From: Monomorium pharaonis
Taxonomy: Eukaryota; Arthropoda; Insecta; Hymenoptera; Formicidae
DNA: 64,000 bases
Direction: 5' to 3'
Assembly: GCF_013373865.1 (NCBI RefSeq)
Contig: NC_050470.1
Span: 26,938,856 to 27,002,855 of the forward strand
A program made the position numbers and the translations under genes. Shown here piece after piece: positions 39,821 through 53,764 of this stretch (position 1 is its first letter; each line of letters starts with the position of its first letter). The notes beneath the pieces were generated by a model. It searched no databases, was not told the origin of the DNA, and was given only the letters and a program-made list of their open reading frames with translations.

Positions 39821-42325
39821 GTTTGTACAAAAACACTACTTATTTATCGATGTAGTTTATTATGTGGATCGTAATCTGCAAGGATAATAGGTAATTAGTA
39901 CAAGATTGCAAATGGAATAGTAAAATAAAAATAGATTTTGTGTATTAGAAATAAATATAAAAATACCAAATGACCAAATGTCTTGCTGTTGCAATTACGT
40001 TGTCAACAATCATTGCAGTAATTACTTTACTAACTTGGAACAAGATGAGACAGCATTATGTTTATTAGGTTGAACTTATATAAATTCTATTTTTAACAAT
40101 GACAAATTAATAGCAACGTGTTAGCATTAATTTGTTATCAATTATTCGTTGCTGTCATGTTGCTGTTATACCGTAAACAATATAATACACTAATATTGTT
40201 AACCTTTTTTTTAAATGTCCTGAACTGATTGCACGTATAAGTAGTCATTTTATAATTTGTCATGTGTTTTATTTTGATGTCAGCAAATATATAACAACAC
40301 ATGTAATGCGTTTGTTTGAGCAGAATTGCTATATCACGCTTGATTATCCGAGGTGTTATCTAATACCGAATAAATCTTTCAGTTTTAATATACAAGATCT
40401 TTGGCAACAAGTAAAAGAAAATTTAACAAGTAATTTTGGATAATAAAATAAATCAAAGGTTAAAGAATTACAATTGTTTTTGTTTTTTAATTATAAATAT
40501 TTAAAAATTTACATGCCGTTTTCAGACATTTTTTTAGATAAATATTTAAACATGTATAATTAAAAAACAAATCCTTAATGGCAATCCATTATTTTTGATT
40601 TTTGTCTTATTTTCTCGCTCCGTGAATTTTCACTTGTTGCCGAATATTTTTTTAAGTAGAAAAGCTTCTAAAAATGGTATATTCAAATCTTATAGAACAC
40701 TTTAATACAATTTTTTCTTTTATAGTTTCTTAGAAAATAAAGTTATTAAAAAATGTTAGATAAACATGTGGTTATATAAGAAAATATGCAAACGTACTGA
40801 TACTATCAGTCATTTACAACTCATTATTTTCTAAGTTGTTATAGAATAATGAAAAAATATAAGTCAATAAGATTAATAATTATCTACAAAAAATATGTAT
40901 ATTTGTAAAATATCTCTAACTCGCAGATAGGAAATCATATATCATTTTTAATTGTTTAATATATAAAATTTAAATATTTAATTTTAATCATTTATAAGTA
41001 TTTTGCATATATCCAATACATTTCATAAAGTAAATAAATTTATATAAAATATCATAGATTATTTGATTAAATTATTATTTGCGTGTAACTGTTTCCACTG
41101 TATATGTTATAATAGCTGCTATTTAAATACTGTGTGACTTTATCGTTATCTCTCTCTTCTCGTCATTAATTATATCAGTTTTTAACTACTAAAAATTAAA
41201 ATCGTATCAAGTGTTAAAGTAATACAGGAATTAAGTCAGGGTCACTTTTATAAACGCTAATGAGTTGCAAGAAGAACTAGTGGAACTAATAACAATATTA
41301 GATTGAAATAATTTATCAATAATTTTTCATAGCCTGCACGAGGTCGTATATTATTTTTCCATTAAGACACTCTTAGTTAAATTGACATAAACACATTAAA
41401 TATAAATCCTAACGCATCATAAAATTTAAAAAATAATTAAAATCAAAAATAATAATTGATTAAATAATATACAAATCGTTCATAAACAATTAAATTTTTG
41501 TTACTTTTTTATTTATACTAATTTATAGTTTAATTTCTTATTTTACATGATTTATATACATATATACATGCAAAATTCTTGATGTGATATTTAGGTCATA
41601 TTATTTTTACTATTAAATATGTAATATTATATAAAACAATGTTCTTATTAAAAATATACTTATAAATAATGTATTGTATTAAATTATTTAAATGGATATA
41701 TTTAATTGCGCAGAGTTAAAAAAATCAATTTTATACATTTATAAAAATATTTACTGCATGAAACGTTTATTTAATTTAAAAAAAAGGGATTAAAATATGC
41801 TTATTTTTTTAAATATGCTTGTGTATTAAACTTGTAAAAGCTTTAAAAAAATTTATTACTCGCAATTAAAGTTAATTGTATTCTGTATATGTAACCAATA
41901 AATGTAAATAGCGCTTGATTGATATATAATATTATAATTATAATTGTATAATAATAAATAGCATAAACAGAAAATTAAATAAATCCTAATAATTTTGCAT
42001 GCATATATAAATACAAAGCATGAATTCAGATGAATAGCTCCTCGAAATAATCAAAGACATATAGCTACAATAATTTTGTGTGTAACGCTTTAAATGCTTC
42101 ACTCTATGTATTAATCTCACTTTTTCTCTTTGTAGAACGTTGTAGGTTGATTTTTAAAAGTAGAGTATTAGAGAGTATTAGAACGCTATCTCATTGATAG
42201 CGATATCTCACTGTGCTTTGGCAAGATATAACGCAACGTACGTTAAAACTCGCAATACATGTACAATATGCAAAAGAATTCACACAAACAGTTGCAATTA
42301 AATCTACGTCAATCGATTAGATCAC

Positions 42326-42395
42326 CGATGTTTACGTGATCAGCTTCACTAGCGGACTGTCAGATGAATTCTTCAACAAGTTCAACAAACCGACT
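42326..42395 (-). promoter_or_regulatory. Predicted promoter and non-coding first exon of copy A
   Basis: On the minus strand an arthropod initiator-like TTCAGTC (A+1 at 42395) precedes about 70 nt ending at ACATCG/GTGATC, a good 5' splice site. The same order (initiator-like site, GTTGAAGAA segment, GTRAACRTCG/GTGA donor) occurs upstream of copies B and C, within about 200 bp of alignable sequence. A splice acceptor TCCTTGCAG/ATTACGATCC sits at 39875, 55 nt before the ATG, and gives a 2.45-kb intron. Seen: the conserved donor, acceptor and initiator-like string. Inferred: that they form exon 0 and the start site. Confidence 0.5.
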
Positions 42396-42570
42396 GAACT
42401 TGAGACGAGATGATGTTTGAGTTCCCCCACCACTGACTTGTCATACCGGAAAGATGTTCAAGGGGCAAACGAGAAAAAATAAAGTTGTACAGAAAGTAGC
42501 GGCTGAGACTCTTTTACGTGCTAAGAACTGAACGTCAGTAACATCAAATCAAAGTTCAAAATATATTAAA

Positions 42571-43889
42571 AATTATCGCGTATAATCACATATAATAAAA
42601 CTTGTGTAAAGTAGGTTACACAATAGAGCGTATGCGACAAGCAGCACTGTGACTGTAGGATTTTGTAGCTCTTAACAGCAGTATCAGTATCTTTATATTC
42701 GTTGTGCAAATATTATATATTGTAAAAAATAAGCAACAATAATGTAACGATACTGTTGTTAAGAATTACAACTAGAATACCCGCTCCGGAGTACCATTCT
42801 ACAATTCTTCACAGTTATACGGATAATTGCTGGTGAAAGGTTGTTGCGTATATACATATTTTAATATTGAACCAATAACCAATGTGTCAATAGTTATATA
42901 CATAATATAACATATTATATACATAATATAGATTTTCAATATTGGCAGAATCGTATCGGAATGCAGTCTCTAATGTTGATAAGTATAGAAACTATAAAAC
43001 GTTTCTTGAAACATTGAACGAGACCAATTGAGCCAATAATTGACGATTCAAAAGGGGAAAACAACTAATAAGAATATGCGATAGTCAGCATTACTTAGAA
43101 AAGAATTGCGCTACCCTTTTAATGCAGAAAATACATAGAAAATTCATAAGATATTTATTTTTAAAAATATAAAAAATACATTAAAAAATTATGTATTTCT
43201 TAAAAGAGTAATGAAGTCTTTTTTCCGCGATGTTGATTGGTTCTTTTGCTTGTGTTACTAGAATTAATATCAACTGTCTGCAGACAATTAAATAGTGAGA
43301 TATACCGTAATTAACATTATTAATGCGACAGTTTGATACTTGTGACGTATTGATAAATAATTCTTAAAAAGTTAAAATAAATAATTTAGAAGTTTAAATA
43401 TTAAATTTAAATTGCATATGCATAATTAAAAGTTTTTTACTTTTTAAAATATTTTTTCTTTTTTCATATATTAAAATAATGTAGAGTGTTACAATATCTA
43501 GAATTAAAAATATTGAGATATTAACGTATGGAATCTGCAAATAATCTAATTAATTTCTATCGTAATTGTAAACAGTAATTGTGAACAGTAAATTAATAAA
43601 AGCTTATCGCACATTCACGATAGAGTTTTTCTTCCGTGTTATGGCTCGAGCGGATCGAGCTCTTTCCTCGGCGCGCTCTCATTCGCATAATTCGAAAAAT
43701 TAATACCTTGATTATTGGTGGACCTAACCCAAGACAATATTAGACTTTTATGTTTATCTCGATTTTTCTACCTCTTTATGAGCATTGACTTACATGGTCA
43801 GGGACACCCTCTATATTTAAATTATATATACACATATATATGTATAATATTAAGGCTAAATGGCGCACGAAGAATACTACGTACTTAAA
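42571..43889. other. Spacer between duplication units A and B
   Basis: AT-rich spacer with a local tandem repeat of ATATACATAATAT type near 42895-42935 and a CpG-rich insertion-like segment at 43600-43816. No coding exon. Confidence 0.5.
43600..43816. mobile_element. Candidate interspersed repeat in the A/B spacer
   Basis: A block of about 215 bp. It includes a CpG-dense part (GAGCGGATCGAGCTC and CGGCGCGCTC around 43650-43680) and ends in GGTCAGGGACACCCTC. Its composition differs sharply from both sides, and no equivalent is seen in the B/C spacer. This looks like a transposon or retroelement fragment, but I cannot name the family and see no terminal repeats. Confidence 0.3.
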
Positions 43890-44567
43890 CAAGTACGCAA
43901 TGTTATGTTCTGATATAATTAAATGCTGTGTGATATTTTTATATGACACATCAAGGAACCGATTAAGCAACAAAAATAGAAACTTATAAAAATTTGTTTT
44001 ATTAAAAAAAATAAGGTAAATTCTAAGTACAAATTAAAATACAATAGTTATAGGAAAGTAATATTATATACATTCTCTCTCTCTCTCACAATTGACAGAA
44101 AAATTAATGCATCACCTATTCTCTTCTTTAAAAAAGCAAATTTTTTAAAACTTGTAACTTTGTCAAAAATAATCATAATAAAATTTTTCATAAAACATTT
44201 TAGAGTTCAAAAATTTCAACTTTTTAAATTAATATTTAATAAATAACCTTGATTTTTTGCAAAATTACATTCTCTTAAAGTTTGCATATTTTTGAAAGAC
44301 AGAATAAATGATATTTTAATTTTGTTAGGTAATATATTCAATAGTAGCAAATATTAAATATTTATAAAAAATATTCTACTAGATGTAATATTATGTGTTT
44401 GTATATATACATATCTACAAAGTCGTACAAAAGCATAAAATGTTTTTTTTAACGTTATTAAAATAACATATTGTAGTTATAAGTGTTTGAAACATTTGTA
44501 ATTATTTTTAATGCTCACTAAAACCTCTTTTTATGAAAAATTTATAAAAATTTTTTATATTTATTTC

Positions 44568-44574
<7 letters not shown>

Positions 44575-44602
<28 letters not shown>
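44575..44602. repeat. (TA)n microsatellite
   Basis: Perfect TA run in the 3' flank of copy B. Confidence 0.9.
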
Positions 44603-44606
<4 letters not shown>

Positions 44607-44761
44607 CACATATATATCTGTATCACACATATAAATCTGTAAAGATTTACCATTTTAGGAAGTAAATACATGATATGTACCAATAGAAAATTACATTTCA
44701 CTCACTTTTATCCATGCCGTGCCAAACTTTTTCCATATCATTGATATTATTTTTAAAATGT

Positions 44762-44767
44762 TTTATT
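44762..44767 (-). terminator. Candidate polyadenylation signal of copy B
   Basis: AATAAA on the minus strand, 27 nt past the TAA of copy B. No equally clean signal is this close in copies A or C. In this AT-rich sequence the hexamer is common, so the call rests on position. Confidence 0.35.
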
Positions 44768-44793
44768 TATTTAAAAAAACATCACTCTCATGG

Positions 44794-47700
44794 TTAAGAT
44801 TTGCAATTCTGCTTCAACTTTGATCTTAAAATTTTTCCGCTCGGATTCTTCGGAATACTATCAACGAAAGTGACACCACCTGAAAAAAACATATATATAA
44901 TTCTTGAATCTTCCTACTAAAGTTTCTAGAACTGCACAGCTCTTTTATATCTCTGAATTTTTAGATTTAATTTAACTAAATTATATAATAATTCTTCCCC
45001 CATATATTCGCAATATTCTTTCGAATATTTGGATAATTGTTCTAAAGACCGTAACAATCCATCCATGTGCTTATTAAATGAACTAATCATGAGGCAATTA
45101 GAAATCTTGCGATACTATAACAGTTTAAGTAATCGAATAATACCTTCCAGTTGCTTGTAATCAGAGACCTTCCCTTTCACAAAGTTCTTAATCTCGTCCT
45201 CCGTAGGTTTCTTACCCTTGCTCACCACTACGAATGCTTTTGGCACCTCACCATACCTTGCATGAGGAATACCTATCACTGCTGCTTCCTCCACGCCTGG
45301 ATGCGTCCGCAGCAATGCTTCCAGTTCCGCCGGCGGCACCTTCAATCATACAAAAATACCGTTTTAAATTAAGAGAAATAAACACTCTCGAAATAGTCGA
45401 GAAATAAGGTATCAAATAATTAAACTTCAAAACTTTGCGGCAATATTTAAATATATTACAATCATTATTTACCATCATCATCACATGTTCCTAAGCTTCG
45501 TAAAAATAATTATAAAGTCTGACAGCATGACAAAGCTAAAACTTCTTAAAATAAAAAGATTTTTTATTCTATTCTCTAAATCACAATCAGTGAAAACTCG
45601 ACAAAATCAGTGGAAATGACTTTTAGTGATATACTTATAATCATTTACTGGTTATCAATCAGTGAAATAAATACACTGATCTTTTAGTGACTGTACATTC
45701 TGAAGTGAAAATTACTGAAAGACGGTGAATATTTACTGATCTATACTTTTTTTTTTTTAATCAATTCTACTGGAAATAAATAATTTTGTTTTTATAATTT
45801 TTATTGATTACATTTAAATTGTAAAATAATATAATTAATTACTATATTAAGCTTGTCAATATTAAAGAAAGGATTTTTTACTTATAAACGTAAAAGCATT
45901 TTAAAGATTATTTATACAAATTATTTTATGAAGATTATTTAGAATTTATCCATTACATACATATATTGATTATATTGCAAGAAATAAACGTTCTTGCATA
46001 ATATACATCTCTTATTTAAATAAAAAAACAACATATCAAATTAATTATAACTTATTAAAATAAAAAAATTAAGGCTCAGAACAAGTTGTTACCTGGAATC
46101 CTTTGACTTTGATGAGTTCCTTTAATCTATCTGTAATGTAGAAATCGAAATCTTCATCGAAGTATGCGACGTCACCCGTTTTCAACCATCCATCCTCGGT
46201 TAACGTATTTTTTGTAGCGACTTCGTCATTTAGATATCCTTTCATAATGTGAGGCCCCTTGAGCCACAATTCGCCGGTTTGACCTGGAATGCTGATATCC
46301 TGTTGTGATGTTATGTCTACCAGGCGTGCTTGGCAACTTGCAAGATTTTTCCCAATGCTGGAATATTTCTTCCCCTGTTCGTAACATGCCACTGGTGAAC
46401 TTTCTGTCAATCCGTAACCTTGAAAAAATGTAGAACTTCAAATAACGATATCCAAATGTTTATATTCAAATAAATATTATGTTATTTTTAATTCTTTTTC
46501 TTCTATTTTTTATATAATTTTATATTTTCCTTACAGAAATTGAAACGCGACTCAGTAAAAATTAAATCTGTAAAACTCAATAAACATCTCATTTACTAAT
46601 CGAGAATTTCGTGATGGCATGATATTGCAAACACGCACCTTGACGAAATTTAAAAACTTTTGGGTCAATGTTGTATTTATCGTAGAATCTGTCGACATCC
46701 GTTTGAGCGAGCGGCGCAGCACCACTCATCATCGTATGCATATGCTCAAAATGATGCTTTTTTACAAAAGGAGAAGCCGTTAGGAATAGCACTATAGGTG
46801 GTACACAAAACAACACAGTTGCCTATAAAATGCCATATTGCGAGTTTAATTTTTTTCAGCCATTTACTTTTTTATACGTACGTTAGGAAAATCATAATTT
46901 TATGATTGATAATACAAACTCAGAAAAGCAATTTGTGGATTTTAATTAATTTGGATATATTTAGTCTAGTTTGATATTTAAAACAGTTAATCAGAACTTT
47001 TAAATAAAAAATTTATCATGATTTATCATCAAACATATGCATGATAAGTAACAATTACCTTACTTTTCTCCAATATGTTAAGGAATATTTGCGGTTCAAA
47101 TTTTGGAATAGTAACTACCTTTCCGCCGAAAGCGAGACGTGGAAATACCATACCATTCATCCCATAAATATGAAAAATTGGTAATACTGCAGGTATTACT
47201 TCTTGATATGTGCCTGGAAAAAAATTTAGAAATAGTTATTTAGTAAAAATGTCAAAATTATATAGTGAAAGATTGTAGAAAATTGAAAACTAATTTAAAT
47301 AAAAGATTTTGGTAACTAACATATATAATAATTTAAAAAGTGAAAGCGCAGAAGAGAAGCCCGGTGTAATGGCGTGTAAGATAAAATAATAATTACTTGT
47401 AGTAGGACGGAATGGATTAGGATCTACAGAAACTTGAGCCATCATTATATTAGACACTAAATTACGATGCGTTAGCATAACACCCTTTGGTAATCCAGTA
47501 GTACCACTTGAGAATGGCAAAACTGCTAGATCGTCGCAAGTACTGTTTAATTTTACAGGTGCCAATGATTTGCCTCGCGTTATGAGATCCTGAAAAATTT
47601 TATGCAAGCTTATGTTTATTTTTACTTCCGTTTACTTTTGCAACACTTAAATATTGCTGATTTATTCACATGAATATCTATCTTAATACTGATATTATAT

Positions 47701-48747
47701 ATAATACTGACATTGAAAGGTATCGAACCCTCTGGCATGGAACCAGTCTTATCGTCAATCACAATAAAAGGAGTTTCACGTGGAAGACAAGCTCTTGTTG
47801 CAGCGAGCACTGTGGATGCAATTGCGGTAGAAGTAATGATTGCTTTTGCATTAACTTTCAAGAACTGCCTTTGTATTTCCTCTGAAAATTTTTATTACAT
47901 CTATTTATATTGTAACAATACGCTTAATTCGCCCACTTTCCATTTTATATCTATATAATGTAAATTCCAAATAAGATAAAATATTTAAAATAACATAAAG
48001 AGACTTACCAGCCGTGTACAGCGGATTTACGGTGGTCACAACAAGTCCGCCTGATAAGCTTCCAAGAAAACCTAAAACTGTATCTGGAAGATTGGGTGCT
48101 ACTAATGCTACCACATCACCCTGTTTGAGACCCATGTTTCGCAAACTTCTACCTATGTAACTTGTCGCATCCTTGGCTTGCGCGAAGGTGTACTTCTTGC
48201 CACTTACGCCACATTCCTATGCAAAGTACATCATAAAATTGACATTATGTCTAAATTCTTCACATTTACTGTTTACGAATAAGCCTAATTTTTATTTACA
48301 TTTGATCACATTTTTTGTCATTAAAATCATACTTTATTGATTTGTACATATTTACGTACAACTCTTTTTTTATTCGTTAAATGTTTCATATTGATCAGTT
48401 TGAAGATAACACGATTAATTAAAAGTGCTTTAGCATAGATTATCTATATTTTATATAAAATAGATTTATTAGATATATAAATGTAGATCTATTATCAAGA
48501 AAATTACCAAAGCAATATGATTAGGATAATTCTCGATATCATTCCAAACGAACTCGTGGATCAATGTTTCCGGATAAGAAGCCTCACCAGCCAAAGGCAT
48601 AATAATCTTCTCGTTATTTGGCCCTGTCACAATTTTAGTTTGTGATGAAGTAGATGTACATCTTAATATGGAATTCAGCGTCCTTATTCCTCCTACATCC
48701 AATACTCGACTCAGCCTCTGAATACCACGAAGTGCATGTGTTGCCAT
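44794..48747 (-). CDS. Acyl-CoA synthetase / 4-coumarate-CoA ligase-like protein, copy B (585 aa, 9 coding exons)
   Basis: Same family and exon structure as copy A. Exons 5' to 3': 48747-48508, 48216-48009, 47881-47712, 47589-47397, 47213-47059, 46822-46639, 46418-46093, 45339-45144, 44879-44794. Joined length is 1758 nt including TAA, frame intact. Motifs: SSGTTGLPKG at 233-242, FHIYG, SGAAPL, GYGLTE at 384-389 followed by SSPV, the hinge block DRLKELIKVKGFQ, and PKNPSGKIL with catalytic Lys 573. The N-terminus MATHALRGIQRLSRVLDVGG is basic and hydroxylated, presequence-like, and two residues longer than in A and C. The C-terminus is KQNCKS, not a PTS1. The intron between exons 6 and 7 is only 220 nt, against 1287 nt in A and 703 nt in C. 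An AATAAA signal lies 27 nt past the stop. The start is the first ATG of the aligned block, as in A and C. Probable role: ATP-dependent acyl-CoA formation, likely mitochondrial (inference). Confidence 0.94.
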
Positions 48748-51008
48748 ACTTATAGAGTAGCACTGTAAATTTATCGGTGATTAATTGCACAGCTCGTAAT
48801 CTGTAAGCGTTAATAAATAATTAATACGTGACTATAAATAAGACCGTAAAATAAAGATATATTAAAGTAATTTCTTGCATCGGAAACAATTATAAAAAGG
48901 TTATATAATGTCCCGAAATATTTTTTTAGTTTAACACACAGCGTTTTCGGTAGAAAAGAGAAAAAAATTTAAGAAGTAATTTTATATCATAAAATGAAAA
49001 AAGAAGAATAACAAAATTACCGAAATTTTGTTTTTTTAATTATAAATGCTTAAGTATTTGCGTTATTAAGACATTTTTATGCAAATATTTAAAAGATTAT
49101 AAAACTCTTGTAAATAAAAAAATAGAGTATTATTTACCTATATATAAGTTTTACAAAAAACTTATACTTAAAGTGGTAACTAGTATGTTTCTGTATTTTG
49201 ACATACTTTAACTTTTTTATAATTATTTTTATTGATAAAACACAATATAAGTGCAAAATTGGAAGAAATAAAATAAATAGATAATAATGATGTTCCAAAT
49301 AAAAATACCCTAAATATATTGCATACGAAAATACTCGTGCTGATTCATTCAAAGAATCTAAATACAATCTAAAGTCAACAATGACGTCAAAATTTTAATC
49401 GATTAGATAATGTCGTTCAAAGTCCAAAAGCTGCACTTTACACTGTTTTTAACCACCAGATATTACTACAGATTGATGTTATCATTATCAATAAAGAAAT
49501 TTAATTTTTAAAAGTGATAAAGAATTTTTTATTTGCCTGAAAGGAGACAGCTTGTCTAGAAATTTATTAATTAAAAATAATTTACATTATATTTTTTATT
49601 ATGGGACTACATATACTATAAGAAAATTTTATGATAAAAAGTTAATATTATTAGTAAAAACATTTGTTGTATAAAACATTTATCTAATTCTATATCAACA
49701 AATAGAAAATAGAACAAATGTAGTTTTTCTTAAACATCTTACATAGAAATGACTATACTTCGAAAAGCTTTCAAGAAATGGCATACGCACAATTGAACTT
49801 ATAAGTTTTATTCTCTTCCTACCTCTCTTTGTAACCAATAAATGCTAATAGCGTTTGACAGGTAAACAATATTATTGTGATTCTAAAGTGATAAATGGTA
49901 TAAGAATAAAAGGTCAAATATGTTACAAAAATTTCAGCGAGAAATATGGGAATAGTCGTTTTTCTCAGACTTTAGATCACCAGTGACGTCAGAAGTTAGG
50001 AAAAATTTAGAAGTCTCATTCAAAAATGAGACGAGATGACTTCATAACTTTATCTTGCATGCTTTCAATAAGTTAGGCTACGTACAATGCACGGACTGGC
50101 TTTCTAAAAACGCATTAAGCAGTTAGTTTTGCTTTAATTTCGAGAGAAACCCTTGCCGATGTATAAAAATAAGAGCGTGATTCGGTGATTATTCGGACAA
50201 TAAGAGAAACAAATGAACAGTGAATAAATAGATTGTCAACTACGAGGGAACACGAAATAAAACAGAATATAAATGCATTTAAAATTAACGGTTTGTAAGT
50301 CGACAGCGAGATTAAAATAATTAAAAAAATGTTTTCTAACAAAAAAATTAAAATATTGAGAATTTGTGGAAACAAAATTAATTCGAATTTTGTATGCACA
50401 CATATAAACGTAAATATGCATATTCCTATAATAATTTATCATGTGAATTTCATGATTCAAGAAAAATAATGTCACAAATTTTACTATTTGTTTTGAGACT
50501 AGCGCTTACTGTCTCATCTATTCAGCTGAAAATATCGCGCATCAACAGAATTCTATTAACATCGTATCATTAATTATCATGCATCACGTTACATTATTCA
50601 GCATATATATTCCATATGTCTGTCATAACATACGCGCGCAAATACAGACAATACAGACATTTACTAAGGTAATCTTAGCAAACAAGATAAATTGAAATGA
50701 AAAAAACATTGTATAATTCGTAAGAATGACATTAAATTTAAAAAAATTAAAATATTTACATAAATATTTAATTAAACAATATTTTTAGGAACCACAAAAA
50801 AAAATAAATAGCTTCTATTCCATTGATTATGTTACTATATGATTATGTTACTTATTTTTACATAATAAAGAGATTTATGTTTGCAAAACATATCCCATTA
50901 GTTAACTTTACTTGTCAATGTATAGCTATGTTGTTTTTCAAATCCTTTATAATCAGAGAATCTTAAATACATAAATCATAATATTGCTGCTAAATATTGT
51001 AGCGCACA

Positions 51009-51009
<1 letters not shown>

Positions 51010-51050
<41 letters not shown>
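51010..51050. repeat. (TG)n microsatellite
   Basis: Perfect run inside intron 0 of copy B. Not present at the matching place in copies A or C. Confidence 0.95.
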
Positions 51051-51054
<4 letters not shown>

Positions 51055-51500
51055 ACCGTTGGTCGTATAAATACACAATACAATGTAGATTTTCACTATT
51101 GTAATTTTAGTATTTAAAATTAATTTTCTCGAAAATGAGATACACAGTACATTGTTGTCACGGAAATCATCTTTAATAGTACAAATATTTTCTATTCTTA
51201 ATATTTTTATGAATATAAAAACATTATATTTAAATTTGCAAAAATATTGCAAAATTTGTAAGACTTACGTTAATCTTAGTTTTCCTTTTTCTCAGTGCTT
51301 GAATTGTATTGAATTTATTTTTAGATATGTTGGAACCTTATCTCACTGATATCGTAATATCTCACGGTGTTTTGACAACGTCACAACGTTATTTAACTAC
51401 TCTAAAGTTGAAAATTGTAATTTTTATGCGCGTACAATTTCACAAAAGTTTGCGCGAACTAGGCAGTTGCCAGTTAAATTGCCGTCGATCGTTTGGTCAC

Positions 51501-51562
51501 CGACGTTTACTTGGCCGGTTTTACTTCCGGAGTGTCAACCGAGTTTCTTCAACAAACCAACT
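51501..51562 (-). promoter_or_regulatory. Predicted promoter and non-coding first exon of copy B
   Basis: The minus strand has TTCAGTTGG (A+1 at 51562) and, 62 nt on, ACGTCG/GTGACC, aligning with the equivalent sites of copies A and C. The partner acceptor is CGCTTACAG/ATTACGAGC at 48800, 53 nt upstream of the copy B ATG, implying a 2.7-kb intron. The exon is short and contains no ATG that would compete with the main start. Initiator and donor are visible; transcription from here is inferred. Confidence 0.5.
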
Positions 51563-52271
51563 GAACTTCAAACGAGAAGATATCTGACTCCCTTCCACCA
51601 TCGACTTGTTATATGTCGGAAAGATATACGAGAATCAAACGTTAAAAAATAAAATTGTACAAAAAATACTAATTAATACTGTTTAATTCGCGTATATATG
51701 CAATGCATATAATGAAAAATTCTACATATCTGAACGTCAGATTTTTTACACGGTTTTATAACTTAAAATTTGCTACATGTTGAAAATAATTACAATATTT
51801 CAATATTATTATATGATTTTATCATATTAATTATGATTTTACCTTATTATATCATTACCGAATTTTCTAAATCACATTTACTTAATCTTATATTGTTATA
51901 TATACTGTTTAATTGTTGGGAAAATTAAATATTGTCTAAAAGCGAACAAGAATAAGAAACTTGTTTTTTTATTCGCTTCATTTGAATTGCAACATTTATG
52001 GAAAGTACGAATTGAACCATTATATGCGTTATTCAAATTTCTGCACATGCAAATTGATTTATTATAAAAATTAAATTCACTCTTTATGGATAATGTAACT
52101 ACACATCGTGTGGCATTCGTAGACATATCGAGGAACCAATTAAATAGGAGGAATAAAAATTTATAAAATTGTATTTTATTCAAGAGAGAGAGAGAGAGTG
52201 ACATTATATGAATTCTAAGTAGAACCAAGGTAAAATAATTATCAAAAGATTAAAGATTAATATTACGTGAT

Positions 52272-52311
52272 ACACACACACACACACACACACACACTAT
52301 ATATATATATA
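52272..52311. repeat. (CA)n/(TA)n compound microsatellite
   Basis: AC run then AT run in the 3' flank of copy C. A short (GA)n tract precedes it at about 52184-52198. Confidence 0.95.
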
Positions 52312-53764
52312 ATAACTAGAAATTGAATTTTGTTTCAAACAATTTTTATTATATTTTGTTACATTGATATTTGTGTGCATATATACAATATCCATCAAAA
52401 ACAAAAAAATTTTACCAAATGTCAATAAAATAAAATATCACAGTAAAAATTGTTTGAAACATTTCTAGTTACTTTTAGTGCCAGCTACAAAATCTCTTCT
52501 AGAAAAAAAAGTTGTGTTTGATATCTCCCTTTTGAAATTATAGAGAAGAAAATGGTATTATAGCCTCATTTATATTTTGTACAATAACTTTGTCAATAAT
52601 TAATATTTTAAATTGAATACTTAACGTTTGCGTTCGCCATGTTGTTCAATCCATTCTAGATTAAAAATTATGAAGTACCTAAGACTTATAATGACATTTA
52701 TAAATATGCGATGACACTACACAATAAATCAAACAGAAACACAGGTAGTAATGTGGCTTCTCCAGTAAAATAAATTTAAAAATCAAAACATTCTGTTAGA
52801 GAATTATACATTTAGTTAAAATAAAGAGAAACTTTTGCAGAACGTGAAAATATCCATGTACATAATCTTTTCAGTATATAGACTGCAGTAATAAATTTCT
52901 ATAATACATGTAATATGTAAAATTTGAATTAGCAGTAGAAATGCAACTTATCAAATAATTATTTTGATATAAAAACCTTAAAAAAGCCGTGTTAGTTTGT
53001 TGCAGATGGTTACATTAAACATAAAATTCCATGCTATTGTTTATCTTTGTATAACTCGAAATGTGTATAAAAAATAAAATATTAAATTTAAAAAACGATT
53101 AAGTATACTATATTATGATAATATGTCCAAGTTAAAAAAAAAGAATGGATATATAATTATTGATAAAATATACCTTGAAAAAGTTTCACAATGCTCAAAA
53201 ACAAAAAAGGCTTATAACAAATGTTGGTTGATATATATTGACATATTACCGCCATTGCAACCTACTAAATAAATAATTTCATAAATATTCATTAGAATTC
53301 CCCATCTAATGTCAAAAGCTATAATCACCTTTTTCTCTATTAACCAATGTCTTTTAATATTATATTGAATTTTTAATGGGCTGTAGATAATTTATATATA
53401 CATATTTAGGTAAAAAATATGTAGATTTATATTTAAAAAATGTATAGACACTAAGAATACTATATACATATGATATACACCCGCCGAAATTTACATTCTA
53501 CTTACGTTTATGTACAAAAATATTTATCACTATAATATCTTATTTATAAAATAATTTTTCGCTACCCCATGTATGAAAAGTGATCCTTTTCTGACCTGTC
53601 AATTCATATTTAAGAACCAACATTTCGATGCACAGATAACAATATTGCGTGCGATACGTGTAGATCGGGTATTGCCTACACTTACGAACAATTGTCCGAT
53701 TCACCGCATTTGTTGCATAAATAACTATTCTGAACACACCCTACAAAAAAAATTTTTGGTGACG

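Larger units (their letters stand above)
33720..42570 (-). repeat. Tandem duplication unit A
   Basis: About 8.9 kb alignable with units B and C beyond the coding exons. Shared non-coding landmarks include a GAAACATTTCTAGTTA-type string near 33800 (compare 44490 and 52460), an AACCAATAAATG string near 41893 (compare 49832 and 59720), and the promoter block at 42140-42570. The edges are approximate, set where I could no longer see similarity by eye. Introns 0 to 8 of copy A (39876-42325 and the gaps between the listed exons) hold no other gene that I can recognise. Confidence 0.7.
43890..51750 (-). repeat. Tandem duplication unit B
   Basis: About 7.9 kb. The left edge aligns with unit C around GACACATCAAGGAACCGATT (43946-43965) against GACATATCGAGGAACCAATT in C (near 52120). 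The right edge is just past the promoter block, at a CTGAACGTCAG string shared with unit A. Non-coding sequence at 44010-44793 and 48801-51500 is AT-rich intron or 3' flank with a (TA)n tract and a (TG)n tract, and no further gene. Confidence 0.7.
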
